Positions 8,555 to 17,479 of a stretch of 64,000 nucleotides of DNA are shown in pieces. The stretch comes from an uncultured Lachnospiraceae bacterium (lineage in GTDB: Bacteria; Bacillota; Clostridia; Lachnospirales; Lachnospiraceae), in assembly GCA_937965795.1 (NCBI GenBank), contig CALCMD010000008.1:18845-82844 (forward strand), given 5' to 3'. The translations under genes and the position numbers were made by a program. Position 1 is the first letter of the stretch. Each line of letters opens with the position of its first letter. The notes below the pieces were generated by a model that was not told the origin of the DNA, did no database searches, and saw only the letters and a program-made list of their open reading frames with translations.

Positions 8555-9415
8555 TTATTCTGCTAACACATCCGCAAGCGCCGCAAACTGCTCCAGCGTA
8601 AGGGTCTCCCCACGCACACTGGCAGGAAGCCCCAGAGATGCGATGGCTTCTGCGATCCGCTCCTTCGACGCCGTGATTTCCGGCGAATTGTTCAGGCCGT
8701 TTTGCAGGGTCTTTCTCCTCTGATTGAAGGATGCACGGATGATTCGGAACATCAGCGCCTCATCCTTTACGGAAACCCTCGGATGCTCATAGCTGGTCAG
8801 GCGGATGACCGCACTTCCCACATTCGGCCTGGGCATAAAACAGTTCGGCGGCACATTCGCCGCGAGATAAGGCTCGGCATAATACTGAACTGCCAGGGAT
8901 AAAGCGCCGTAATCCTTTGTTCCGGGCAATGCCTGCATTCTCTGCGCGACCTCTTTTTGCACCATGACGGTAATGCTCTCCAGCGGCACATGGCTTTCGA
9001 ACAGCCCCATGATGATCGGCGTCGTAATATAATATGGCAGGTTTGCCACGACCTTGATCGGCTTTCCTCCATTCTCCTCCAGCGCCAGCTTCCCGATATC
9101 CAGTTTTAATATGTCCTCATGAATCACCGTCACATTCGGATACTCCGAAAGAGTCTCCCGCAAAATCGGGATCAATGCCCGGTCAATTTCCACCGCAACG
9201 ACCTTTCCTGCATGTTCCGCCAGATACTGCGTCATCGTCCCGATTCCGGGCCCGATTTCCAGAACAAAATCTTCTTTTGTAATCTTCGCCGCCGCTATAA
9301 TCTTCTCCAGCACATGTGCGTCGATCAGAAAATTCTGCCCGAATTTCTTCTGGAAAGCGAACTCGTACTTTTTAATCATCTCTATCGTTTTCTGTGGGTT
9401 TGATAATTTTTCCAT
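8555..9415 (-). CDS. rsmA: 16S rRNA (adenine1518-N6/adenine1519-N6) dimethyltransferase
   Basis: 286 residues, the usual KsgA/RsmA length. Class I SAM-methyltransferase fold with 'KKFGQNFLIDAHVLEKI' at the N-terminus, the SAM loop 'VLEIGPGIGTMTQYL', 'AVEIDRALIP' and the catalytic 'VANLPYYITTPII' (NLPY motif). The C-terminal helical domain has 'FNQRRKTLQNGL'. It dimethylates two adenines near the 3' end of 16S rRNA during late 30S assembly. It starts 2 bp after the TatD stop with only a weak ribosome site, so translation is probably coupled. It is the last gene of the metG-tatD-rsmA operon controlled by the upstream T-box. Confidence 0.96.
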   Translation of the reverse strand: MEKLSNPQKTIEMIKKYEFAFQKKFGQNFLIDAHVLEKIIAAAKITKEDFVLEIGPGIGTMTQYLAEHAGKVVAVEIDRALIPILRETLSEYPNVTVIHEDILKLDIGKLALEENGGKPIKVVANLPYYITTPIIMGLFESHVPLESITVMVQKEVAQRMQALPGTKDYGALSLAVQYYAEPYLAANVPPNCFMPRPNVGSAVIRLTSYEHPRVSVKDEALMFRIIRASFNQRRKTLQNGLNNSPEITASKERIAEAIASLGLPASVRGETLTLEQFAALADVLAE

Positions 9416-9417
9416 TT

Positions 9418-10188
9418 CTATTCCTCTATCCGATACATGTTCACGGCATTCTCCCAGGTCGCGCGCTCTGCTTCCTCCCTGGAAATCCCTTTTAATTCTG
9501 CAATCGTATCCAGCACATAAGAAATCAGCGGAGAAAAATTCCGCTTTCCCCGAAACGGCGCCGGAGCCAGATAGGGACAGTCTGTCTCTACCAGAATGCG
9601 GTCCAGCGGAGCATATGCCGCGACTTCTTTTAGCACTCTGGCGTTTTTAAAGGTCACCACGCCCCCGATTCCGAGATAATATCCCAGGTTCAGATAATCC
9701 CTGGCCATCTCTTTCGAGCCGGAATAGCAGTGAATCACCCCGCCCGTACTTCCCGCATGTTCCGCCTTCATAATATCAAAAGTATCCTGTGCTGCTTCCC
9801 GGCTGTGGATATTCACCGGCAGCTTCATCCTCTTTGCGAGGTCAAGCTGACGTGCGAACCACTCCTTCTGTGTTTTGCGGGGATTTTTGTCCCAGTAATA
9901 GTCCAGTCCGATCTCCCCCACCGCCACGATTTTCTTTCGTCCGCACAGCGCCTGAAGTTCTTCCATGACCTCCTCATTTAACTCGTCTGCGTGATCTGGA
10001 TGTATCCCCACAGCGCCATAAACAAAAGAATACTTTTCCGCCAGAGCCGCCGTATCCCGGACGCCCCGCAGACTAGCGCCCACGTTTACGACAGCGCCCA
10101 CGCCTGCGTCCCGCAGCCCTTTTAACAGTTCCTCTCTGTCCTCTTCGAATGCTTCATCATCATAATGCGCATGGCTGTCAAATATCAT
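9418..10188 (-). CDS. TatD-family metal-dependent hydrolase (DNase/deacylase type)
   Basis: 256 residues forming a TIM-barrel amidohydrolase-like TatD protein. Metal ligands are visible in 'FDSHAHYDDEAF' (HxH), 'AVGEIGLDYYWD' (Glu), 'PVNIHSRE' (His), 'GVIHCYSG' (His) and 'LVETDCPYLAP' (Asp). Members are reported as 3'-5' exonucleases or D-tyrosyl-tRNA deacylase-like enzymes acting in the cytoplasm; the exact substrate cannot be read from sequence. It lies 8 bp after metG and 2 bp before rsmA. The metG-tatD-rsmA order is a common Firmicutes arrangement. Confidence 0.93.
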   Translation of the reverse strand: MIFDSHAHYDDEAFEEDREELLKGLRDAGVGAVVNVGASLRGVRDTAALAEKYSFVYGAVGIHPDHADELNEEVMEELQALCGRKKIVAVGEIGLDYYWDKNPRKTQKEWFARQLDLAKRMKLPVNIHSREAAQDTFDIMKAEHAGSTGGVIHCYSGSKEMARDYLNLGYYLGIGGVVTFKNARVLKEVAAYAPLDRILVETDCPYLAPAPFRGKRNFSPLISYVLDTIAELKGISREEAERATWENAVNMYRIEE

Positions 10189-10196
10189 AGCTCCTC

Positions 10197-12146
10197 CTAA
10201 CAGATTTCCGCGCCTGCCGGCATCTTCTTCTCCGGCGTCATCAGGGACAGTTCCCCGTTCTCATCTTCCGCACAGAGAATCATTCCTTCTGACAGGATTC
10301 CCGCCAGCTTCGCAGGCTTTAGATTCACCAGCACCATGACTTTCTTTCCGACCATCTCTTCTGCGCTGTAGCAGGATTTGATACCGGATACGATCTGTTT
10401 CACCTGGCTTCCGATCTTTACCTGGGAGCAGAGCAGCTTCCTTGACTTTTTCACTTCCTCGCAGGCAATGATCTCCCCTACCTGAAACTGCATCTTTTCA
10501 AATTCATCAAACGTAATTTCCGGCTTTGCCTCAATGTCAATCACCGGCTCCGCAGGCTTCTCCTCCTCCGGTTCCCTGTGCAGCTCTTCTACCTTTGCCA
10601 GCACTTCTTCTACATTCAGACGGGCGAAAAGAATTTCCGGCTTCTCTGTTACTTTACATCCGGACTCATAATATCCCCAGCTCTCCATTTCCGTAAGGCT
10701 TCTCTTCTTTGCGTTTAACTGCGCCAGAATCTTTTCCGAAGTTTCCGGCATAAAGGATTCGAGAAGCGCCGCCCCGATGGAGATTCCCTCTACCAGATTG
10801 TAGAGAACGGTCGCCAGACGGTCTTTCTTTTCCTCATCCTTCGCAAGCGCCCACGGCATTGTCTCGTCAATATATTTATTGCAGCGTTTAAACAGGGTGA
10901 AGATTTCCGTGATAGCGTCCGCCACACGCAGCTCCTCCATTTTCGCCGCCACTTTCTTCGGCGTTTCCAGACAGACGGCTTTCAGCTCTTCATCTACCGG
11001 CTCTGTCACGCCCTTATCTGCTACGACGCCGCCAAAGTATTTATTCGACATCGAGATCGTACGATTCACCAGATTTCCCAGTGTGTTCGCCAGGTCAGAG
11101 TTCAGACGTTCCACCATCAGTTCCCAGGAAATCACTCCGTCATTGTCAAACGGCATCTCGTGAAGCACGAAATAACGCACCGCATCTACGCCGAAGAAAT
11201 CCACCAGCTCATCCGCATAGAGTACGTTTCCTTTGGACTTGCTCATCTTTCCGTCCCCCTGAAGCAGCCACGGATGCCCGAATACCTGCTTCGGAAGCGG
11301 CAGGTCGAGCGCCATCAGGAAAATCGGCCAGTAAATCGTATGGAAACGGATAATGTCTTTTCCGATCAGATGCAGGTCTGCCGGCCAGTCCTTCTGAAAC
11401 TGCTCCGTGCTCTCGCCGTCACAGTCATAACCGATTCCGGTAATATAGTTTGTCAGTGCGTCCAGCCACACGTACGTGACGTGCTTCGGGTCGAAGTCCA
11501 CCGGGATTCCCCATTTAAAAGAGGTTCTGGACACGCACAGATCCTGCAAGCCCGGAAGCAGGAAGTTATTCATCATCTCATTTTTTCTGGACACGGGCTG
11601 AATGAACTCCGGATGGGTGTTGATGTGCTCGATCAGGCGGTCCGCATATTTACTCATTTTAAAGAAATATGCCTCCTCCTTCGCCGGCTGTACTTCCCGT
11701 CCGCAGTCAGGGCATTTGCCGTCTACGAGCTGAGACTCCGTAAAGAAGGACTCACACGGGGTACAGTACATTCCCTCATAATATCCTTTATAAATGTCCC
11801 CCTGCTCATACAGCTTCTTAAAAATCTTCTGTACCTGCTTTTCATGGTAATCATCCGTGGTACGGATGAATTTATCATAAGAAGTATTCATCAAATCCCA
11901 GATCCGTCTGATCTCCCCGGCCACATTGTCAACGAATTCCTTCGGCGTAATGCCCGCTTCTTCTGCTTTCAGCTCAATCTTCTGGCCATGTTCATCGGTT
12001 CCGGTCTGAAAAAACACGTCGTATCCCTGCGCTCTTTTAAATCTGGCAATGCTGTCCGCCAGTACAATCTCATAGGTGTTTCCAATGTGGGGCTTCCCCG
12101 ATGTGTAGGCGATCGCCGTTGTCATATAAAATTTTTTCTTTTCCAT
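10197..12146 (-). CDS. metG: Methionyl-tRNA synthetase with C-terminal tRNA-binding domain
   Basis: 649 residues from the ATG at 12146 (AAAGGA upstream); longer in-frame starts fall inside the T-box terminator region. Class I synthetase: HIGH-like 'KPHIGNTYEIV', a zinc knuckle ('CTPCESFF' ... 'CPDCG'), 'DGKMSKSKGN' as KMSKS loop, an anticodon-binding helical domain (about 390-530) and an OB-fold EMAP-II/Trbp-like domain (about 545-649, 'FQVGEIIACEEVKKSRKLL') that aids tRNA binding and dimerisation. It charges initiator and elongator tRNA-Met. Expression should be controlled by the T-box leader at 12163-12437 in response to uncharged tRNA. First gene of the metG-tatD-rsmA operon. Confidence 0.97.
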   Translation of the reverse strand: MEKKKFYMTTAIAYTSGKPHIGNTYEIVLADSIARFKRAQGYDVFFQTGTDEHGQKIELKAEEAGITPKEFVDNVAGEIRRIWDLMNTSYDKFIRTTDDYHEKQVQKIFKKLYEQGDIYKGYYEGMYCTPCESFFTESQLVDGKCPDCGREVQPAKEEAYFFKMSKYADRLIEHINTHPEFIQPVSRKNEMMNNFLLPGLQDLCVSRTSFKWGIPVDFDPKHVTYVWLDALTNYITGIGYDCDGESTEQFQKDWPADLHLIGKDIIRFHTIYWPIFLMALDLPLPKQVFGHPWLLQGDGKMSKSKGNVLYADELVDFFGVDAVRYFVLHEMPFDNDGVISWELMVERLNSDLANTLGNLVNRTISMSNKYFGGVVADKGVTEPVDEELKAVCLETPKKVAAKMEELRVADAITEIFTLFKRCNKYIDETMPWALAKDEEKKDRLATVLYNLVEGISIGAALLESFMPETSEKILAQLNAKKRSLTEMESWGYYESGCKVTEKPEILFARLNVEEVLAKVEELHREPEEEKPAEPVIDIEAKPEITFDEFEKMQFQVGEIIACEEVKKSRKLLCSQVKIGSQVKQIVSGIKSCYSAEEMVGKKVMVLVNLKPAKLAGILSEGMILCAEDENGELSLMTPEKKMPAGAEIC

Positions 12147-12162
12147 TCTTCTTTTTCCTTTC

Positions 12163-12437
12163 ATAAAAAAACGCCTTCCCAATAGAAACTATTGAGAAGG
12201 CGAGTCATCCCGCGTTACCACTTCACTTTATCCATTCCTCACGAAATGAATCTCTGCAAGTGCGTTTCCACACTCTTCCGCTGTAACAGGCGGTTCCCGT
12301 CGCAGCCTTGCCGTATGTTACGGTTCGGTGCGCCGCTCAGAAGCCATCTTCCATCCATCTTCCTATATCCCTCTCAGCCGCCGGGATTTCTCTGTAATAT
12401 TCCAAAGGATGTACTCTCTTCGTCTCTGCGTTTCTCT
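12163..12437 (-). promoter_or_regulatory. T-box riboswitch leader of metG
   Basis: On the minus strand the leader carries the hallmark antiterminator sequence GTGGTAACGCGGG (about 12209-12221), close to the T-box consensus. A terminator follows whose arms CGCCTTCTCAATAG and CTATTGGGAAGGCG end in seven U (12164-12202), immediately before metG. Upstream are a stem I-like region and a conserved ACCGAACCGTAA stretch typical of the stem II/III part. In this family uncharged cognate tRNA pairs with the specifier loop and the T-box bulge and prevents termination. Met specificity is inferred from metG; I could not place the AUG specifier with certainty, though ATG triplets occur around 12340-12360. 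Confidence 0.88.
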
Positions 12438-12443
12438 CTTTTC

Positions 12444-12472
12444 AGGCTAACATACCTGTATCCGGATGTCAA
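12444..12472 (-). promoter_or_regulatory. Promoter of the metG T-box transcript
   Basis: Minus strand TTGACA (12467-12472), 17 bases, then TAGCCT (12444-12449) with an extended -10 TG. Its position just upstream of the T-box stem I fits the leader start. The -10 hexamer is weak. Confidence 0.5.
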
Positions 12473-12492
12473 GAGCCGTCTGCACATTTTTT

Positions 12493-12664
12493 GTAACTAT
12501 TCAGCCATGTCAAATCACAGAAACAACTGCGTCATGCTTGCATGTAAGCAGTTATTTCTGTGATTTGACATATGGCGTTTAGCCATAAGCCTCAGACAAA
12601 AGCTACTTTTGCAGCGAATAGCCTGCGTAGCAGGCAGTCTGCGGCTTTATGGCTGAATAGTTAC
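12493..12664. repeat. 172-bp nested inverted-repeat element between thrS and metG
   Basis: The outer arms GTAACTATTCAGCCAT (12493-12508) and ATGGCTGAATAGTTAC (12649-12664) are perfect inverse complements. Inside are a second perfect pair, TGTCAAATCACAGAAA and TTTCTGTGATTTGACA (12508-12523 and 12555-12570), and smaller hairpins (AGCCATAAGCC/GGCTTTATGGCT; GCCTGCGTAGCAGGC). The element sits directly after the thrS stop and before the metG promoter. It can end thrS transcription on the minus strand because GTTAC is followed by AAAAAA. It has the look of a mobile non-coding repeat (MITE- or REP-like), with no ORF inside. Confidence 0.75.
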
Positions 12665-12672
12665 CATTTTTA

Positions 12673-14625
12673 TTACTCTTCTACTTCAATCTTCCGGATT
12701 TTCTTTGTACGGATTTCCTCACAGATCTCACCCACAAAAATCTCCAAAGGCTTCTGCCCCTCGTCGCCCAGATAACGGCTTCTGACAGACACGACGCCTT
12801 CTTCCTCTTCTTTCGCTCCCACAACCAGCATGTAAGGCACACGGTCCAGACGTGCCTCGCGAATCTTATAGCCCATCTTCTCCGAACGTCTGTCCACAGA
12901 GCAACGGATGCTGTTCTTTTTCAGTTCCGCTTCCACCTTTGCCGCATAGTCATGGTATTTCTCGGAAATCGGAATCACACGTACCTGTTCCGGACACAGC
13001 CAGGTCGGGAAGAGTCCTGCATATTTCTCGATCAGCCATGCCAGTGTCCTCTCATAGCATCCCATAGAGGTGCGGTGGATAATATACGGCCGCTTCTTCT
13101 CGCCGTTTTCATCGATATAATACATGTCAAACTGCTCCGCAAGCAGCGCATCCCACTGAATGGTAATCATCGTGTCTTCTTTTCCGTATACGTTCTTTGC
13201 GTTGATGTCCACCTTCGGGCCATAGAAAGCGGCCTCTCCCACATCCTCGGTAAACGGAATGTTCAGCTCCTGAAGCATCGTGCGGATATGTCCTTCTGTT
13301 TCCTCCCATACTTCCGGCTCTCCGATGTATTTTTCCCTGTTTTCCGGATCCCACTTGGACAGATGATAGGTCACGTCCTCTTCCACGCCCAGAACCTGTA
13401 AGCAGTACTGTGCCAGTGCGATACAGTCCTTAAATTCCTTCACCATCTGGTCTGGCCTGACGATCAGATGACCCTCGGAGATCGTAAACTGACGGACACG
13501 TGTCAGGCCGTGCATCTCGCCGGAATCCTCATTCCGGAACAGGGTAGAAGTCTCTCCGTAACGCAGCGGAAGGTCACGGTAGCTGTGCTGCTCCGCCTTA
13601 TATACATAGTACTGGAACGGGCAGGTCATCGGACGCAGCGCATACACTTCCTTATCCTTCTCCTCGTCGCCCAGCACAAACATTCCTTCTTTGTAATGAT
13701 CCCAGTGTCCCGAAATCTTATAGAGGTCGCTCTTTGCCATAAGCGGGGTCTTTGTGCGGACATATCCTCTCTTCGCTTCCTCATCCTCAATCCAGCGCTG
13801 TAATTCCTGAATGATGATGACGCCGTTTGGCATCAAAAGCGGAAGCCCCTGGCCGATGACGTCTACGGTGGTGAAAAGCTTCATCTCACGTCCCAGCTTG
13901 TTATGGTCGCGCTTTTTCGCTTCCTCCATCTGCTCCAGATGCGCTTTCAGCTCGTCTTTCGAGCCATATGCGGTTCCGTAGATGCGGGCAAGCATATGAT
14001 TCTTCTCGCTTCCTCTCCAATAAGCCCCGGAAGAGGACAAAAGCTTAAACGCTTTCACGCCTCTGGTGCTCATCAGATGCGGGCCCGCACATAAATCCAC
14101 CCAGTCGCCCTGCGAATAGAAGGAAATCTCGGCGTCCTCCGGTAAATCTTCGATCAGCTCTACCTTATACGGTTCATTTTTCTCTTTAAAAAATGCGATC
14201 GCTTCTTCTCTGGACTTCGTGAAACGCTCGATCTTCTCACCCTTTTTGATGATCTTCTTCATCTCTTTCTCAATCTCGTCCAAATCTTCCCTGGAAAACG
14301 GCGCACATTCGAAGTCGTAATAAAACCCGGTGTCAATCGAAGGGCCTATCGCCACTTTCGCCTCCGGGCGAATCTTCTGTACTGCTTCTGCCAGGACGTG
14401 AGAAGCTGTGTGACGGAGCGCCGCCAGTCCCTTCTCGTCCTTTGCCGTAAGAATATTCACCTCACAGTCATGGTCTACGACCGTACGCAGGTCTACCACT
14501 TCACCGTTTACTTCCCCCGCACAGGCGGCGCGGGCCAGTCCTTCACTAATATCATAAGCAATATCAATGACTGCTTTCGCTTGCGCATATTCCCTGGAAG
14601 TTCCATCCTTTAATGTAATAATCAT
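12673..14625 (-). CDS. thrS: Threonyl-tRNA synthetase
   Basis: 650 residues with ATG at 14625 preceded by AAGGAG. Domain order: TGS (about 1-62), second additional/editing domain (about 65-220, 'HTASHVLAEAVQ' and 'DLCAGPHLMSTRGVKAFKLL'), class II catalytic core with zinc ligands in 'MTCPFQYYVYK' (Cys) and 'TISEGHLIV' (His) and motif 3 'HRTSMGCYERTLAWLIE', then an anticodon-binding domain (about 540-640). Charges tRNA-Thr and edits mis-charged Ser-tRNA. No T-box was found in the short upstream gap, unlike many Firmicutes thrS genes. Downstream lies the structured repeat at 12493-12664. Confidence 0.97.
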   Translation of the reverse strand: MIITLKDGTSREYAQAKAVIDIAYDISEGLARAACAGEVNGEVVDLRTVVDHDCEVNILTAKDEKGLAALRHTASHVLAEAVQKIRPEAKVAIGPSIDTGFYYDFECAPFSREDLDEIEKEMKKIIKKGEKIERFTKSREEAIAFFKEKNEPYKVELIEDLPEDAEISFYSQGDWVDLCAGPHLMSTRGVKAFKLLSSSGAYWRGSEKNHMLARIYGTAYGSKDELKAHLEQMEEAKKRDHNKLGREMKLFTTVDVIGQGLPLLMPNGVIIIQELQRWIEDEEAKRGYVRTKTPLMAKSDLYKISGHWDHYKEGMFVLGDEEKDKEVYALRPMTCPFQYYVYKAEQHSYRDLPLRYGETSTLFRNEDSGEMHGLTRVRQFTISEGHLIVRPDQMVKEFKDCIALAQYCLQVLGVEEDVTYHLSKWDPENREKYIGEPEVWEETEGHIRTMLQELNIPFTEDVGEAAFYGPKVDINAKNVYGKEDTMITIQWDALLAEQFDMYYIDENGEKKRPYIIHRTSMGCYERTLAWLIEKYAGLFPTWLCPEQVRVIPISEKYHDYAAKVEAELKKNSIRCSVDRRSEKMGYKIREARLDRVPYMLVVGAKEEEEGVVSVRSRYLGDEGQKPLEIFVGEICEEIRTKKIRKIEVEE

Positions 14626-14747
14626 ATCTTTTCTCCTTATCTATGTGAAAACTAATTTCTGTTCTATTTTACAGTGAAATTATACCCCTAATCTTCATGG
14701 TTATCAACCTAATTTTAGAATTTGCGGTTACGCGCCCTGCCAGGGCG

Positions 14748-15350
14748 TTACCGGAAATCACTGATTTCTATTACGCATCGTTCATATGCGTTGATGACGT
14801 GGGTTTCCTCATATTTATCATACCGCTTGCACCGGCTTCCATAATTCAGGTGGACATGGCCGTGAACAAAAAATTCCGGTTTGTATTTATCCAAAAGCTT
14901 TCGGAACACCCGAAATCCCTGATGCGGAAGGTCACGCCCATCGTTTAACTGATAAGCCGGGGCATGGGTCAGCAAAATGTCAAATCCTCTCCTGCGAAAA
15001 AGGCAAAACCACAGCTTCCGAACCCGGCGTGCCATTTCTCTTTCTGTGTACTGATGCTTTCCCGACCGATACCGCATGGAGCCGCCAAGCCCCAGAATCC
15101 GCACCCCCTGATATACATAAATCTGATCCTCGATACAGATACACCCCTCAGGCGGTATCTGTTCGTAGTGATCGTCATGATTTCCATGCACATACAGCAC
15201 CGGGGCATGGGACATCGTGACCAGAAAGGACAGATAGCGAGGGTCCAGATCCCCCGCGGAAAGAATCAGATCCACATCTTCCAGCTTTTCTTTTTCAAAA
15301 TAATCCCACAGATATTTCGATTCCACATCTGCGATCGCCAGTATTTTCAT
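14748..15350 (-). CDS. Calcineurin-like metallophosphoesterase
   Basis: 200 residues, a compact single-domain phosphoesterase. Motifs in order: 'ILAIADVESKY' (the first motif is DxE where DxH is usual), 'LILSAGDLDPRYL' (GD), 'YVHGNHDDHYE' (GNHD), 'LLTHAPAYQLND' (H) and 'FVHGHVHLNYG' (GHVH). Such proteins hydrolyse phosphomono- or diesters with two metal ions in the cytoplasm; the substrate cannot be deduced. Loss of the usual first His might alter the metal site. The gene stands 25 bp downstream of the ParB-like/BMP fusion gene and may be cotranscribed with it. Confidence 0.88.
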   Translation of the reverse strand: MKILAIADVESKYLWDYFEKEKLEDVDLILSAGDLDPRYLSFLVTMSHAPVLYVHGNHDDHYEQIPPEGCICIEDQIYVYQGVRILGLGGSMRYRSGKHQYTEREMARRVRKLWFCLFRRRGFDILLTHAPAYQLNDGRDLPHQGFRVFRKLLDKYKPEFFVHGHVHLNYGSRCKRYDKYEETHVINAYERCVIEISDFR

Positions 15351-15375
15351 AGCAATTTTCCTCTCGTGTGAACAC

Positions 15376-17274
15376 CTACACCCCTTGCAATGAGACGACC
15401 GGTTTCGCGTTTTCCACCAGATTTTCCGTCTCCGGAATATAGCCGATCACATTTTCGGCCAGCCAGTCCATTTTTATGATCTCTTCGGGACTCAGCGCCT
15501 TTTCGGCGTCTTTCTGAACGATTCCTTTCTGCGAATACAGAATTCCGGAAAATGGATTGAAATCTCCCTTACAGATGGTCTCCTTTAAAAGGTCGATCAG
15601 GCGGGTCGTACCGATGGGAAGATGATGGGAACAGATCACATCCACAATCCCCGCAGACATTCCCCACCAGTAATTCAGCCCCTTTGTCTCTGCGGAAGCA
15701 TCGTCATACTTCCAGGAACCGTTCATGATATTGCGGATCATCTGTTCATAAAATTTCCCCCAATGCCACACCGGCATGGCCAGATTCCAGGGGCCGTCCT
15801 TCGTCACACGATAAAGGCCGAACGCTCTGCTCGCACTGGAAGGAGCGATAATATCCTGTCCGGAAATGTAATGGATATCATTAGCCGCAAAGGTTTTCGC
15901 TGCATCATGCTCCTTCAGGGTGGACCATTCCAGAAAAATCTTCGCACGGGGATTCACCATTTTCGCCCCCAGCGCAAACGCATTGATATTCGCCATCATA
16001 CCAAAAATGGGGTAATCTGCGATATAGCCGATTTTATCATTTCCCGCCAGCGCCCCCGCGATGGCGCCCATCAGGAACTTTGCCTCATACATGCGTGCAT
16101 AATACGTACGGATATGCCTGTAGGACGTATTCAGGGAACAGTTTAAAATCTTCACCTCCGGATGCTCGATAGCCGCTTTCAGGCTCCCCTTTAAGAGAGG
16201 CGGCGAGGTAGTGAAAATCAGATTGTTTCCATCCGCAATCGCTTTTTCCAAAAGCTCCTCCACATTTGTCTCCGTAGCGCCGTCGTAGGACGCCGTAGTG
16301 ACCTGGTCGGCAAATGCCTCCTGCAAATGAAGTCTCCCCAGCTCATGCGCATAGGTCCAGCCGGAGGTTTCGGCCGTTTTTTCATGAAGGAAAGCGACCT
16401 GCTGCTTCGGAGCGCTGACGGGTATCAGGCGGGCAAAAATATTTTTCTTTCTCTCCCCGTCCTCCGCAGGCTGCATCTGAAGCTCCACAGATTCGCCCGT
16501 GCGCAGCAGCTTGAATTCATCCCAGGATTTTATAAGTTTTTCTTTCAGCTCAGCGCTGGTCATATTCTTTAAGACCTGATAATCATAGAGATCAATAAAA
16601 GAAAGAAAAACGTCTCCCGGCAGTACCTGAAGCTTCTTTCCGCCGTTGGCCTCAAATTCAACGGTAAAACGGGAATAGAATGAGCTGAAATCCATCCTGT
16701 CATCATCGCTCCATACCTCATCCGGACGTTTTCCCATCAGATACTGAAGCTTCGCAAAGCTGCCCTCCTGAGAAAACCAGATATAGTTTACCCCCGATAA
16801 ACTGTAAAAATCCATAAACTCATAATAGATCTGCGTCTCTTTATCTTCGGAACGGGGCGGTATGATACGGGTCACGTTTCCGAGAATGGAAACAGCGTCA
16901 AAGAATTTGAGCACGCTCACCCGCTTATTTCCTTCTTCTATATAAAACCGGTTCATAAACTCATATGCTTTGACCGGCTCCTGAATCCCCTCATCCAGAT
17001 GCGCCCGGTACAGGCTCATCCATTTCGCCGCAAATTCCGTATCGGACTTCAGCAGCGGATAAAAGCTCTTGCTGAACGCCGAACTTCTTCCCGCGCTCTT
17101 CGTGCCCGCAATCTGGTCTGCCGGAATCTGTACCAGCCCCAAAGGAACTGTGCCTGCGGCGGTGATATTCTTCTCTTTCAAAAGATCATCCAGAACGGCC
17201 GGCGCACCGCCCTCCTTTTTTCCCAGATGATACGCTTTATCATAATCGATTAGTGCTTCTGATGCTGTAGTCAT
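15376..17274 (-). CDS. Cytosolic fusion of a ParB-like N-terminal domain to a BMP/PnrA-type ligand-binding domain
   Basis: 632 residues from the ATG at 17274 (AGGAGG 10 bases upstream; the ATG at 17283 is only 1 base from that site). There is no signal peptide or lipobox, so the protein should be cytoplasmic. Residues about 50-150 resemble a ParB/sulfiredoxin-like module ('LVQIPADQIAGTKSAGRS' and 'YIEEGNKRVSVLKFF', like the ParB 'GxxRxxA' box). From about 295 to 625 the protein matches the basic membrane protein (Med/PnrA, purine-nucleoside binding) fold: 'QQVAFLHEKTAETSGWTYAHE', 'FLMGAIAGALAGNDKIGYIAD', 'GINAFALGAK'-like helix. Members of the latter family usually are secreted lipoproteins of ABC importers; no ABC genes adjoin. 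A sensor or regulator role is my inference. Confidence 0.8.
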   Translation of the reverse strand: MTTASEALIDYDKAYHLGKKEGGAPAVLDDLLKEKNITAAGTVPLGLVQIPADQIAGTKSAGRSSAFSKSFYPLLKSDTEFAAKWMSLYRAHLDEGIQEPVKAYEFMNRFYIEEGNKRVSVLKFFDAVSILGNVTRIIPPRSEDKETQIYYEFMDFYSLSGVNYIWFSQEGSFAKLQYLMGKRPDEVWSDDDRMDFSSFYSRFTVEFEANGGKKLQVLPGDVFLSFIDLYDYQVLKNMTSAELKEKLIKSWDEFKLLRTGESVELQMQPAEDGERKKNIFARLIPVSAPKQQVAFLHEKTAETSGWTYAHELGRLHLQEAFADQVTTASYDGATETNVEELLEKAIADGNNLIFTTSPPLLKGSLKAAIEHPEVKILNCSLNTSYRHIRTYYARMYEAKFLMGAIAGALAGNDKIGYIADYPIFGMMANINAFALGAKMVNPRAKIFLEWSTLKEHDAAKTFAANDIHYISGQDIIAPSSASRAFGLYRVTKDGPWNLAMPVWHWGKFYEQMIRNIMNGSWKYDDASAETKGLNYWWGMSAGIVDVICSHHLPIGTTRLIDLLKETICKGDFNPFSGILYSQKGIVQKDAEKALSPEEIIKMDWLAENVIGYIPETENLVENAKPVVSLQGV

Positions 17275-17365
17275 TGCTGTCATTCCTCCTTTTCGGCGGT
17301 AATGCCCCCTCCTTTCCGTCGGCGGCATGTCGTCGGAAACCATTCTGAAAATGAACTTCGTTCAT
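17240..17365 (-). CDS. Possible 41-codon upstream ORF overlapping the BMP-fusion start
   Basis: An ATG at 17365 is preceded by an ideal TAGGAGGAAACCAA ribosome site and opens a 41-codon frame (begins MNEVHFQNGFRRH) ending with TGA at 17240-17242. That is 32 bp inside the BMP-fusion gene, in another frame. The ribosome site is as good as that of the main gene, so translational coupling or leader control is possible. The peptide itself resembles nothing I know and codon evidence is thin. Confidence 0.3.
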   Translation of the reverse strand: MNEVHFQNGFRRHAADGKEGALPPKRRNDSNDYSIRSTNRL

Positions 17366-17479
17366 TTGGTTTCCTCCTACACAAAATGCCTGAGTACTGT
17401 TCAGGTACCCAAGCACAGTTTACGCAATCCTGCTTTAGAAAGCAAGACTTTATTCATATTAATAAGGATAGGATTTCTT

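Noticed and set aside
11160..12185. 341-codon plus-strand frame opposite metG
   Set aside because: metG is complete on the other strand with all catalytic motifs; this frame has no ribosome site and atypical composition.
14626..14747. T-box leader for thrS
   Set aside because: The gap upstream of thrS is short and lacks the GTGG-ACCGCGG antiterminator motif and a terminator.
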